Made by a program: the position numbers and the translations under genes
DNA from: Rhizobium sp. WYCCWR10014
GTDB lineage: Bacteria > Pseudomonadota > Alphaproteobacteria > Rhizobiales > Rhizobiaceae
NCBI RefSeq assembly: GCF_001657485.1
Contig: NZ_LXFU01000037.1
Span: 744,001-808,000, forward strand
Direction of reading: 5' to 3'
DNA length: 64,000 nt
Part shown: positions 8,636 through 16,909 of the stretch, in pieces
Numbering within the stretch: the stretch's first letter is position 1
Layout: each line of letters opens with the position of its first letter
Notes under the pieces: model-generated
The model's database searches: none
Told to the model about the DNA's origin: nothing
The model's input: only the letters and a program-made list of their open reading frames with translations

Positions 8636-9430
8636 GTGCCGAAATTCTCTGCCAATCTTTCCTTCCTCTATCAGGACTTGCCCTTCCTCGATCGATTTGC
8701 CGCGGCTGCAAGGGACGGCTTCGGCGCGCTCGAATATCTTGGCCCCTATGCCGAACCGAAGGAGAAGGTCGCCGAGGCGCTGAAGGCGAGCGGCCTGAAA
8801 CAGGCGCTCTTCAATGTGCCGTCCGGCGACTGGACCGGCGGCGAGCGCGGCATTGCCTGCCTGCCGGACCGCGTAGAGGAGTTCCGCAACGGGGTCGCGC
8901 AGGCGCTCGATTATGCCGCAGCGCTCGATTGCCCACAGGTGAACGTCATCTCCGGCCTGGTCCCGAAGGGTGCGGACCTTCAAACGCTGGAAAATATGCT
9001 GGTCGACAATCTGAAATACGCAGCAAAGCGCTGTGCCGACGCCGGCGTCAGGCTTTTGATCGAGCCGATCAATCTGCGCGATATTCCCGGCTTCTTCCTG
9101 TCGACCACTGCTGATGCCGAACGCATACTCGACCGGGTCGGCTCGGACAATCTCTATATCCAGTATGATTTCTACCACATGCAGATCATGCAGGGCGACC
9201 TGATCCCGACCTTCACAAGGCTGAAGGAGAAGATCGCCCATGTGCAGATCGCCGACAATCCCGGCCGGGGCGAACCCGGCACCGGCGAGATCAATTACGG
9301 CTTCATCCTCTCCGAACTCGACCGCCTCGGTTACGACGGCTGGGTCGGCTGCGAGTACAAGCCGAAATCCGGCACCAGCGAAGGCCTCGGCTGGATGAAA
9401 CCCTATCTGAAGTCAGCGAGGACGGCATGA
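8636..9430 (+). CDS. Hydroxypyruvate isomerase-like TIM-barrel sugar isomerase
   Basis: The 264-residue product belongs to the xylose-isomerase-like TIM-barrel family and resembles Hyi/OtnI: KFSANLSFLYQDLPFLDRFAAAARDGF at the N-terminus, the metal-ligand motif LLIEPINLRDIPGFFLST near residue 140, QYDFYHMQIMQGD, and HVQIADNPGRGEPGTGEINY with GCEYKP near the end. Hydroxypyruvate isomerase interconverts hydroxypyruvate and tartronate semialdehyde, and the next gene encodes a tartronate-semialdehyde-reductase-like enzyme, so the pair fits a short C3 pathway. OtnI-type oxo-tetronate isomerases are close relatives and cannot be excluded. The start is GTG at 8636, 11 bases after the ATPase stop, with AAGGA upstream. 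The 3' end overlaps the next gene by 4 bases. Confidence 0.85.
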   Translation: MPKFSANLSFLYQDLPFLDRFAAAARDGFGALEYLGPYAEPKEKVAEALKASGLKQALFNVPSGDWTGGERGIACLPDRVEEFRNGVAQALDYAAALDCPQVNVISGLVPKGADLQTLENMLVDNLKYAAKRCADAGVRLLIEPINLRDIPGFFLSTTADAERILDRVGSDNLYIQYDFYHMQIMQGDLIPTFTRLKEKIAHVQIADNPGRGEPGTGEINYGFILSELDRLGYDGWVGCEYKPKSGTSEGLGWMKPYLKSARTA

Positions 9431-10302
9431 ACATCGGATTTATCGGACTGGGCGTCATGGGCCGCCCGATGGCGGAACACCTGATCGACGCCGGCCACAC
9501 GCTGCATCTGAGCCGCGTGAAGGAAGCCTCGCAGCATCTTGTCGACAAGGGCGGCAAAGCCGTAGCAAGCGCCAGGGCGGTGGCGCACGCCTCCGACATC
9601 GTCATCCTGATGCTGCCGGATACACCAGATGTCGAGGCGGTGCTGTTCGGCGAAGATGGCGTCGCCTCCGGCCTTTCCCAAGGCAAGCTCGTCATCGACA
9701 TGAGCTCGATCTCGCCGGTGGCGACGAAGACCTTCGCCAGGCGGATCGAGGCGCTCGGTTGTGATTATCTCGATGCTCCCGTTTCCGGCGGTGAGGTCGG
9801 CGCCAAGGCCGCCTCGCTGACGATCATGGTTGGCGGCAAGGAGCAGGTTTTCGAGCGCGCCAGGCCGCTTTTCGAAAAGATGGGCAAGAACATCACCCAT
9901 GTCGGCGGTAGCGGCGACGGTCAGACGGCCAAGGTCGCCAACCAGATCATCGTCGGCCTGACGATCGAGGCGGTTGCCGAAGCGCTGCTCTTTGCCAGGA
10001 AGGCAGGTGCTGATCCGGCCAAGGTGCGCACCGCGCTGATGGGCGGCTTTGCCGCTTCGCGCATCCTCGAAGTGCATGGCGAGCGCATGGTCAAGGAGAC
10101 CTTCGAGCCCGGCTTCCGCATCCGTCTGCACCGCAAGGATATGACGCTCGCCGTCGATGCCGCCCGGGCACTGGATCTGTCGCTGCCGAACACCGCCGCC
10201 ACGCAACAGCTGATGAATGCCGCGATCGCCAATGGCGACGGCGAACGCGACCATTCCGCCCTCATCCGCACCCTGGAACTCCTCGCCGGAGGACCGCGCT
10301 AG
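9427..10302 (+). CDS. 2-hydroxy-3-oxopropionate (tartronate semialdehyde) reductase-like dehydrogenase
   Basis: A 291-residue NAD(P)-dependent beta-hydroxyacid dehydrogenase. It starts MNIGFIGLGVMGRPMAEHLI (Rossmann GxGxxG). It then has the substrate-binding signature DAPVSGGEVGAKAASLTIMVGG near residue 117 and the catalytic-lysine region GDGQTAKVANQIIVG near 163, followed by the all-helical C-terminal domain. The sequence resembles GarR/GlxR, which reduce tartronate semialdehyde to D-glycerate. It overlaps the isomerase gene by ATGA, so the two are translationally coupled. GlxR-like paralogs act on other 3-hydroxyacids, so the substrate is inferred from context. Confidence 0.88.
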   Translation: MNIGFIGLGVMGRPMAEHLIDAGHTLHLSRVKEASQHLVDKGGKAVASARAVAHASDIVILMLPDTPDVEAVLFGEDGVASGLSQGKLVIDMSSISPVATKTFARRIEALGCDYLDAPVSGGEVGAKAASLTIMVGGKEQVFERARPLFEKMGKNITHVGGSGDGQTAKVANQIIVGLTIEAVAEALLFARKAGADPAKVRTALMGGFAASRILEVHGERMVKETFEPGFRIRLHRKDMTLAVDAARALDLSLPNTAATQQLMNAAIANGDGERDHSALIRTLELLAGGPR

Positions 10303-10409
10303 ATCAACGCTTTTTAGAATAGCCGGACGACACCTTCGATTGCCGACGCCGGAGCCTTCTGTCCGGACGGCGAAGCCATGTCCGGACATCGATAGAGAAG
10401 GACAGGATA

Positions 10410-12512
10410 ATGCTGAACAAAGATATCCAACTGCCCTACGGCGCCGTCTATTTCCGCAAGTCCAATCCTCCCCGCGAGGATTGGGAACGTGACTACGCCA
10501 CTGCTGGACAAGACGGCCTCAACATCTTCCGCCACTGGTTCATGTGGAGCGCGATCGAAACCGCCCCCGGCGTCTACGATTGGGAGGAATATGACCGCCA
10601 GATGGATCTTGCCGCCGCAAACGGCATCAAAACCGTTATCGCCGAGCTGATTCATGCCGTGCCGGACTGGGCGATACGCAAATATGCTCATGCATTGCAG
10701 GTCAATGCCGACGGCACCAAACTCGGCTCCTATATGGGCGTTTCGTCGGCAACCGGCGGCTTCTCCAACAATGGCGGCGGCGCCGGCGCCCTGACGCTGA
10801 ACTGCCCCGAAGTGAAGGAAGCAGCGGGCAAGTTCCTGACCGCGCTCGCCACCCGCTACAAGGATCATCCGGCGATCTACGGCTACGACGTCTGGAACGA
10901 GTGCAACTATTCCGCCGATGTCGATTACAGTCCCTATGCCAAGGCTGCCTTTCGCAAATGGCTGGAAGAGAAATACGGCAGCCTGAAGGTTCTGGCAAAA
11001 GCCTGGTACCGCTACAGCTATGCCGAATGGGACGATATCGAGCCGCCGGTGCATATGGCGCCCTATCCCGAATGCATCGACTGGCTGCAGTTCAAGCGCG
11101 ACAATTTCTACGATCAGATGCAATGGCGCATCGACACGATCCGCGCCGTCGACCAGAAGAACACCATCGTTGCCCACGGCATATCCGGCGCAATTCCCAA
11201 CATGGCGGCCAACGGCTGCGACGATTGGCTCGCCGCCTCCAAGGTCGAGGTTTACGGCTTCACCTGGATCCAGGCCCGCAAGGGGTCGGAAGCCTGGAAG
11301 AACTGGTACGGCGTCGACATCAACCGTGCTGCCGCCCGCGGCAAGCCGTTCTGGCACGCCGAGCGCCAGGGCGGCCCGCTCTGGCTGCAGCCGCAGGTGA
11401 TCAGCCGCGACAAGGAGGATGGTCGCGTCGCCGAACCCGAGGATATTCGCCTCTGGAGCATGACCTCGCTTGCCGGCGGCGCCCGCGGCGTGATCAATCT
11501 GCGCTGGCGCCCGCTGCTCGATGGCCCGCTCTTCGGCGCTTTCGGCTCCTACGGCATGGACGGCGCGCGCACGCCGCGCTCCGACATGGCAAGCGCCATG
11601 GCAAAATGGGCAAACGACAAGGCGCAAGGCACCCTCTGGGAGGCAAAGCCGGTGCGCGGCGAAGTCGGCATCCTCGTCGTTCGCGAAACGCAGGAGTTCG
11701 ATTACCTCCTGAACCACGACCGCAAGGAGAAACCCTATCCCGAAGCCATGTGGGGCGCCTATCGCGCCTTCCTCGAAAACGGCGTGCAGCCGGACTGGGT
11801 GCATATCGACGACATCGCGGCCTATGATTTCCTCTATTTCCCCTATCCGATCATGTTCACATCAGAGCAGGCGAAGCGCTTGAAAGCCTGGGTCGAGAAC
11901 GGCGGCACGCTGATTGCCGAGGCATGCCCCGGCTATTTCGGCGATCGCGGCCATGTCGGCACCGTGCAGCCGAACATGGGCCTCGACGAGGTCTTCGGCG
12001 CACGAGAGGAAGAGGTCGAGTTCATGCCCGATATCGGCGACCGCATCCATTTCGATCTCGACGGCGCGGCGGTCGACGGCGGCGGCTTCCTGCAGTCTTA
12101 TCGGCTGACCGGCGGAACGGGACGCGGCCACTTCACCGACGGCCGTCTTGCCGTCGTCGAAAATGCCTATGGCAAGGGCCGCACGCTGCTGATCGGCACC
12201 AATCCTTCCGTCGCCTATTACCGCACGCAGGGTAAGGCGAATGGCGTTTTCTTCGCCGAGTTGCTGGCATGGAGTGGAAAGAAACGGCATGTGACGCTGT
12301 CGAACACCACCCTTTTCGCCCGCATTCACGAGGGGGAAAAGGGCAGCTTCCTCTGGCTCGTCAATCCGACGCGGACGACGCAGAAGACCGAGGTGACGCT
12401 CGCCCGAGGGACGCCTGCACAAGGTCAAGCCGTCTGGCCAATCGGCCATATCGGCAATGGTAGCATCGAGGTGCCTGCGCGCGACGTACTGATCCTGCCG
12501 CTCGATAGCTGA
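10410..12512 (+). CDS. Beta-galactosidase, glycoside hydrolase family 42
   Basis: At 700 residues it has the usual GH42 size and order: TIM barrel, trimerisation domain, small C-terminal beta domain. The acid/base glutamate is E164 in YDVWNECNY and the nucleophile is E318 in FWHAERQGG, both at the expected spacing. The barrel begins FNIFRHW-like (LNIFRHWFMWSAIETAPGVYDW). The trimerisation domain includes DFLYFPYPIMFTSEQAKRLKAWVENGG. No signal peptide is visible, so it should hydrolyse imported beta-galactosides in the cytoplasm. It is last in the plus-strand locus, 107 bases after the reductase, and ends 4 bases from the convergent next gene. Confidence 0.92.
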   Translation: MLNKDIQLPYGAVYFRKSNPPREDWERDYATAGQDGLNIFRHWFMWSAIETAPGVYDWEEYDRQMDLAAANGIKTVIAELIHAVPDWAIRKYAHALQVNADGTKLGSYMGVSSATGGFSNNGGGAGALTLNCPEVKEAAGKFLTALATRYKDHPAIYGYDVWNECNYSADVDYSPYAKAAFRKWLEEKYGSLKVLAKAWYRYSYAEWDDIEPPVHMAPYPECIDWLQFKRDNFYDQMQWRIDTIRAVDQKNTIVAHGISGAIPNMAANGCDDWLAASKVEVYGFTWIQARKGSEAWKNWYGVDINRAAARGKPFWHAERQGGPLWLQPQVISRDKEDGRVAEPEDIRLWSMTSLAGGARGVINLRWRPLLDGPLFGAFGSYGMDGARTPRSDMASAMAKWANDKAQGTLWEAKPVRGEVGILVVRETQEFDYLLNHDRKEKPYPEAMWGAYRAFLENGVQPDWVHIDDIAAYDFLYFPYPIMFTSEQAKRLKAWVENGGTLIAEACPGYFGDRGHVGTVQPNMGLDEVFGAREEEVEFMPDIGDRIHFDLDGAAVDGGGFLQSYRLTGGTGRGHFTDGRLAVVENAYGKGRTLLIGTNPSVAYYRTQGKANGVFFAELLAWSGKKRHVTLSNTTLFARIHEGEKGSFLWLVNPTRTTQKTEVTLARGTPAQGQAVWPIGHIGNGSIEVPARDVLILPLDS

Positions 12513-12516
12513 AACT

Positions 12517-13059
12517 TCAGGATGCGGATGAACTGGCGCCTTCGGCAAAGGCTTCAAGCTCGGGATCGAAATCGACCTCGACGACATTGTTGAAGACGGC
12601 GGTGGCCAGCATGATGCCGGCAAAGGCGACGAGATCGACAAGCACCTTGGTCTCGTAGCGCTCTTTCAGCTTCGCCCAGAGTTCGGCGGGAACAGCGTTG
12701 GAATCGGCGACGATCGCCTTGCCGAAGGCGTCGAGCAGCGCTTCCTCGTCGGAAAGCACCAGCGCATCGGGATTGAAACCCTTGTTGATCAGCGCCCGGC
12801 GAAAGAAGGTGATGGCGATCTTCGATTTCGCCACCTTCGAGATCGCATGCGAGAAGATCCAAATCGCCCGGTCGCTGACGGCAGGATCGAGCTCAGCCCG
12901 TAGCGTGAACCATTCGGCATAGATGCGGTGGGCGGCGGGCGAATGCAGCAGCGTCCGCTTCATGTTGGTCATCCGCCCGCGCAGCCTGACTTCCTCGTCA
13001 TGCGCCGCACGAACCTCTTCCGAAGCGGTGTCGTAGTCGATCTGCGGGAGATGGCTCAT
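12517..13059 (-). CDS. Carboxymuconolactone decarboxylase/AhpD-like protein
   Basis: The product is 180 residues. The motif region DRAIWIFSHAISKVAKSKIAITFFRRALINKGFNPDAL and the following helices resemble the all-helical carboxymuconolactone decarboxylase (CMD)/AhpD-like fold. The CxxC catalytic pair of AhpD is absent, so it is unlikely to be a peroxidase-type AhpD. The biological role is unknown. The ATG at 13059 (MSHLPQIDYD) was preferred over an upstream in-frame start because homologous proteins begin at this point and the extra residues look like intergenic sequence. It converges on the GH42 gene and diverges from the cupin gene at 13189. Confidence 0.65.
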   Translation of the reverse strand: MSHLPQIDYDTASEEVRAAHDEEVRLRGRMTNMKRTLLHSPAAHRIYAEWFTLRAELDPAVSDRAIWIFSHAISKVAKSKIAITFFRRALINKGFNPDALVLSDEEALLDAFGKAIVADSNAVPAELWAKLKERYETKVLVDLVAFAGIMLATAVFNNVVEVDFDPELEAFAEGASSSAS

Positions 13060-13188
13060 CGGCTTGCTCTTCCTTTTCGCACAAAAGCTATCGGGTCGCC
13101 GAGACGTTATGCGGCTGCGCAGCGGCAATTCGCTTGGCCACCGCCCTGCTCCCGCTTAGAATGACGAAATCGAAAGTGGAGGCAAGGC

Positions 13189-13662
13189 ATGAGCGACGAC
13201 CACGAGCATCACCATGTCGACTGGCGGGAACATGGCGTCAAGGTCATTCCCGGCAATTCGCTCGATCCGAACACCGCGCAGACGCCGGGCATGAACCGTG
13301 CGGCCGCAATCAACAAGGCGCGCGCCGGCGCCGAGAAGATCTGGGCCGGCACGGTGACGATCCATGCCAACGCCAAGACCGGCGCCCATCACCACGGCGA
13401 TCTCGAAAGCATCATCTACGTGGTCAAGGGCAAGGCCCGCATGCGCTGGGGCGAGCATCTGGAATATACCGCCGAGGCCGGCCCCGGCGACTTCATCTAT
13501 GTTCCGCCCCATGTGCCGCATCAGGAGATCAACGCCAGCCGCGACGAGACGCTGGAATGCGTGCTCGTCCGCTCAGGCCAGGAACCAGTCGTCGTCAACC
13601 TCGACATCGAGCCGGTCGAAAAGCCGGAGGACGTCGCGTGGATTGACCCGATCCACCGTTAG
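13189..13662 (+). CDS. Cupin-domain protein
   Basis: A small 157-residue protein with one cupin barrel. Motif 1 reads GAHHHGDLESIIYVVKGKARMRWGEHLEY with the HxH..E metal ligands. Motif 2 reads AGPGDFIYVPPHVPHQEIN with the second-motif histidine. The N-terminus is rich in His (MSDDHEHHHVDW), possibly also metal-binding. It sits beside a CMD-like gene, a pairing seen in oxidative catabolic loci, but no substrate can be read. A GGAGGCAAGG ribosome binding site precedes the ATG. Confidence 0.85.
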   Translation: MSDDHEHHHVDWREHGVKVIPGNSLDPNTAQTPGMNRAAAINKARAGAEKIWAGTVTIHANAKTGAHHHGDLESIIYVVKGKARMRWGEHLEYTAEAGPGDFIYVPPHVPHQEINASRDETLECVLVRSGQEPVVVNLDIEPVEKPEDVAWIDPIHR

Positions 13663-13682
13663 AGCAATTCACCGTCGAGCAA

Positions 13683-13703
13683 GCGGCTGACATCCTCAGC
13701 CGC
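13683..13703. terminator. Hairpin between the convergent cupin and ugpC genes
   Basis: GCGGCTGA and TCAGCCGC form a perfect 8-bp stem around a 5-base loop in the 86-base gap between convergent genes. There is no clear T-tract on either strand, so it may be a processing site or a weak bidirectional terminator. Confidence 0.4.
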
Positions 13704-13748
13704 CGAACGCTCTGCCAAGATCATCGCAAAAGATCGTCGCAGACCGCT

Positions 13749-14858
13749 TTAGGCGTGGACGGCGCCTGCGCTGTTCATAACAGGGTTCTCGATGATCCGG
13801 CCGGTATCGGCGGCATAGAGGTGGATCTGGTCGTAATCGATCGCGATGCCGATCGGATCGCCCGACTTCACCTTCACGGCCTCAGTCAGCGCCACGGCAA
13901 AGGGCAGCCCGTCGAAATCGGCGTGGACGATGCGGCTTGCGCCGAGCTCTTCGATGAAATCGGCCGTTGCGACAAGGGCGCCCGGCGCATCCGGGGCCAC
14001 CAGCCGGGCGGCCTCGGCGCGCATGCCGAGCACGACGCGTTTGCCTTTCAGCGGTGCGGCGCGCTCACGCGGCAGCGCGACCTTGCGGCTTTGATCGTAG
14101 ACGAAGACGCCCTCGTCATTGATCGTGCCCTCGAGCAGGTTCATCGCCGGCGTGCCGACGAAGCCTGCGACGAAGCGCGAGACCGGATGATGATAGACCT
14201 CTTCCGGCGTGCCGACCTGTTCCACCCTTCCGCCGTTCATCACCACCAGCCGGTCGGCCAGCGTCATCGCCTCGGTCTGGTCATGCGTGACGAAGATCGA
14301 AGTGGCGCCGAGGCGGCGGTGCAGGCGGCGGATTTCGGCGCGCATGGCGATACGCAGCTTGGCGTCGAGGTTCGACAACGGCTCGTCGAAGAGAAATACC
14401 TTCGGTTCGCGGATCATCGCCCGGCCCATGGCGACGCGCTGGCGCTGACCGCCGGAAAGAGCGGCGGGCCGGCGTTCGAGGAAAGGTTCGAGGCTGAGTG
14501 CCTTGGCGACCTCGCCGATACGCCGCTGACGTTCCGCCTTCGAGACGCCGGCCACCTTCAATGCGTAGCCGATATTCTCGGCAACGCTCATATGCGGATA
14601 AAGCGCGTAGTTCTGGAACACCATGGCACAGCCGCGCTCGCGCGGCTCCAGCTGGTTGACGACGCGGCCGTCAATGGCGATTTCACCACCGGTGATTTCT
14701 TCGAGGCCGGCGATCATGCGCAGCAGCGTGGACTTGCCGCAGCCGGACGGGCCGAGGATGACGATGAACTCGCCCGACTGGATGTCGAGATCGACGCCGT
14801 GAACGACGGGGGTCTTGCCGTAGTTTTTCTTCACGCCACGAATGGAGATCGGTGCCAA
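13749..14858 (-). CDS. ugpC: sn-Glycerol-3-phosphate ABC transporter ATP-binding protein UgpC
   Basis: The 369-residue ATPase has Walker A GPSGCGKS, signature LSGGQRQRVAMGRAM, Walker B VFLFDEPLSNLD and the H-loop FVTHDQTEAM, followed by an OB-fold regulatory domain as in MalK/UgpC. It is the last of four genes in the order B-A-E-C, which is the arrangement of rhizobial ugp operons, and this order supports UgpC over another CUT1 ATPase. UgpC couples ATP hydrolysis to uptake of glycerol-3-phosphate and glycerophosphodiesters. Confidence 0.88.
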   Translation of the reverse strand: MAPISIRGVKKNYGKTPVVHGVDLDIQSGEFIVILGPSGCGKSTLLRMIAGLEEITGGEIAIDGRVVNQLEPRERGCAMVFQNYALYPHMSVAENIGYALKVAGVSKAERQRRIGEVAKALSLEPFLERRPAALSGGQRQRVAMGRAMIREPKVFLFDEPLSNLDAKLRIAMRAEIRRLHRRLGATSIFVTHDQTEAMTLADRLVVMNGGRVEQVGTPEEVYHHPVSRFVAGFVGTPAMNLLEGTINDEGVFVYDQSRKVALPRERAAPLKGKRVVLGMRAEAARLVAPDAPGALVATADFIEELGASRIVHADFDGLPFAVALTEAVKVKSGDPIGIAIDYDQIHLYAADTGRIIENPVMNSAGAVHA

Positions 14859-14870
14859 GGGAGTACTCCT

Positions 14871-15785
14871 TCACTTCTCGGTGGAGATAAGGCCGCGTAC
14901 GAACCAGCGCTGCATCAGGATGACGAGGATCAATGGCGGCGACATGATGATCAGGGTTCCGGCCATGGCGACGTTCCAGTCGGGCAGGCCGAATTCGGAC
15001 GGGATGAGGGTCTTGAGCTGCGTCACGGCGATGCCGAAATTCGGATCGGTGGTGATCAGCAGCGGCCAGAGATACTGGTTCCAGGCCCAGACGAACATGA
15101 TGGTGAAAAGCGCGATCATATTTGGCCGCGAGAGCGGCAGCAGAATGTCCCAGAAGAACCGGACCGGGCCTGATCCGTCCATCTTCGAGGCCTCGGCAAG
15201 CTCGTCGGGAACCGTCAGGTAGAACTGCCGGTAGAGGAAGGTGCCGGTAGCGGTTGCGACCAGCGGCAGAACGAGACCGGGGTAGGAATTCAGCAGGCCC
15301 CATTCGAGCTTGATCTGGATGCCGGTGATCTGCGCAACGAGCCAGCTTATGCCGGTGACGTCGAGGATCGTCTGGAAAGGCTGCAGCGCGTTGGCCGCAA
15401 TCGAATAGGTCGGCACGATGCGGACTTCCAGCGGCAGCATCAGGGTGATGAAGATGATCCAGAAAATCACATACCGGCCGCGGAAGCGGAAGTAGACGAT
15501 CGAGAAGGCTGCCATGGAAGACAGCATGACCTTGCCGGCGCCGACGGTTGCGGCGAACATGATGCTGTGGAACAGCTTGTTGCCGAGATCGGCGCGAACC
15601 CAGGCGGTCTCAGCGTTTTCCCAGAAGTGCGAGCCCGGCATCAGCGGCAGCGGCACGCGATTGACCGTCTCCAGATCGAGCGTCGAGGCGATGATGACGA
15701 TGGCGAAAGGCAGAAGCGCGATCACCATGCCGAGCGCGAGAAGCGTATAGCAGATGAAGTTGAATATCGGCGTGCGTTCGATCAT
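14871..15785 (-). CDS. ugpE: sn-Glycerol-3-phosphate ABC transporter permease UgpE
   Basis: The 304-residue inner-membrane subunit starts MIERTPIFNFICYTLLALGM and has six predicted helices. The EAA loop reads PDELAEASKMDGSGPVRFFWDILLPLSRPN. The segment LMPGSHFWENAETAW and the ending MQRWFVRGLISTEK match UgpE proteins. The ATG at 15785 was chosen because upstream in-frame sequence overlaps the end of ugpA and contains low-complexity residues. It lies 10 bases after ugpA and 12 before ugpC. Confidence 0.9.
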   Translation of the reverse strand: MIERTPIFNFICYTLLALGMVIALLPFAIVIIASTLDLETVNRVPLPLMPGSHFWENAETAWVRADLGNKLFHSIMFAATVGAGKVMLSSMAAFSIVYFRFRGRYVIFWIIFITLMLPLEVRIVPTYSIAANALQPFQTILDVTGISWLVAQITGIQIKLEWGLLNSYPGLVLPLVATATGTFLYRQFYLTVPDELAEASKMDGSGPVRFFWDILLPLSRPNMIALFTIMFVWAWNQYLWPLLITTDPNFGIAVTQLKTLIPSEFGLPDWNVAMAGTLIIMSPPLILVILMQRWFVRGLISTEK

Positions 15786-15795
15786 GTCCGCGACC

Positions 15796-16680
15796 TCACT
15801 TGTAGTGCACGCGCCGCTCGATGAAGCGGAACTGGAAGATGGTGAGAAGGACAACGAGCACCATCAGGATGATGGACTGCGCTGCGGCGCCCGAATAGTC
15901 GAGACCTCTGAAGCCGTCGAAATAGATCTTGTAGACCATGAGCTCGGTGGCACGCGCCGGGCCGCCCTGCGTCATGACATCGACGATACCGAAGGAATCC
16001 TGGAAGCTCTCGGTGATGTTGATGACGAGCAGGAAGAACAGCGTCGGCGTCAGCAGCGGCAGCTGGATATCCCAGATACGGCGCATCGGCCCCGAACCGT
16101 CCATTGCGGCGGCCTCGATCAGCGAGCGCGGAATGCCTTGCAGCGCCGAGAGGAAGAAGATGAAGTTGTAGCCGATATATTTCCAGGAGAAGGCGACGAT
16201 GACCGCGATCATCGCATCCTTGCCGTCGAGTGCCGGGTTCCAGAGGCCGGGCCAGACGTGGTTGATAACAGACAGAAGGCCGGCCTCCGGCGCCAGGATG
16301 AAGCGGAAGGCGAGGCCGAGAGCGGGAGCGGCAATTGCGTAAGGCCAGATGAAGACTGACCGGTAGACTTTGTGGCCGCGCAATTCGCGATCCGTCAAAA
16401 GCGCCAGGATCAGCGCCAGCCCCATGGCGATGGCCGTAGAGCTGAAGCCGAAGACCATGCTGCGGGTGATCGAGTCCCAATAGATCGGATCGGTGAGCAG
16501 CTGTCTGAAATTGTCGAAACCGACCCAGGCATTACCGCCGCCCCATGGCTGCTCGAGCGTGAACGCCCAATAGAGCGCCTGTGCGCTCGGCCAATAGAAG
16601 AAGACGAAGATCAGCAACAGCATCGGAAATGCGAAGAGCAGTCCGATCGTCGTTGAGGAGAAAGTGACGCGCTTTTCCAT
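15796..16680 (-). CDS. ugpA: sn-Glycerol-3-phosphate ABC transporter permease UgpA
   Basis: The 294-residue permease begins MEKRVTFSSTTIGLLFAFPMLLLIFVFFYWP. It has the UgpA-type region FTLEQPWGGGNAWVGFDNF, an EAA loop (PRSLIEAAAMDGSGPMRRIWDIQLPLLTP) and the segment DVMTQGGPARATELMVYKIYFDGF, typical of UgpA. The ATG at 16680 gives the family N-terminus. It is separated from ugpB by 229 bases that contain a rhizobial repeat and a hairpin. Confidence 0.9.
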   Translation of the reverse strand: MEKRVTFSSTTIGLLFAFPMLLLIFVFFYWPSAQALYWAFTLEQPWGGGNAWVGFDNFRQLLTDPIYWDSITRSMVFGFSSTAIAMGLALILALLTDRELRGHKVYRSVFIWPYAIAAPALGLAFRFILAPEAGLLSVINHVWPGLWNPALDGKDAMIAVIVAFSWKYIGYNFIFFLSALQGIPRSLIEAAAMDGSGPMRRIWDIQLPLLTPTLFFLLVINITESFQDSFGIVDVMTQGGPARATELMVYKIYFDGFRGLDYSGAAAQSIILMVLVVLLTIFQFRFIERRVHYK

Positions 16681-16712
16681 GAGTGGTCGTTTTCGCCCTG
16701 GTTTGGTTTCAA

Positions 16713-16813
16713 GCATGTTGCGCAAAACTGTACAGCGGTTTTGCGGTGACGACATGCGTCAAAATAAAGATCTAAAGCGCGAGGAGCGAATCTAAGATTG
16801 CAACGCGCTTCAG
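16713..16813. repeat. Rhizobial short intergenic palindromic repeat, copy 1 (RIME-like)
   Basis: The stretch has two inverted-repeat parts. CGCAAAACTGTACAGCGG with TTTTGCGG makes the first palindrome, and AAAGCGCG...CGCGCTT makes the second. It aligns closely with 26116-26219, and partly with 41930-41990 and 43974-44039. It lies between ugpB and ugpA. The form matches the RIME-type intergenic elements known from Rhizobiales; the family name is my inference. Confidence 0.6.
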
Positions 16814-16862
16814 GCGCGGGCGGCTAGTTCGCAGCCGCGACAAACGAGAGACTTACAAAGAC

Positions 16863-16893
16863 GCACCCGGCGCGCAAAACGCGGGCCGGGTGC
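16863..16893 (-). terminator. Hairpin downstream of ugpB (attenuator or mRNA stabiliser)
   Basis: GCACCCGGC (16863-16871) and GCCGGGTGC (16885-16893) form a perfect 9-bp stem, and the loop can pair further (GCG/CGC). It starts 17 bases past the ugpB stop on the minus strand and is followed by a modest T-rich stretch. It probably raises the level of ugpB mRNA over the membrane genes. Confidence 0.55.
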
Positions 16894-16909
16894 GGTTCCT
16901 ATCAGCCGA

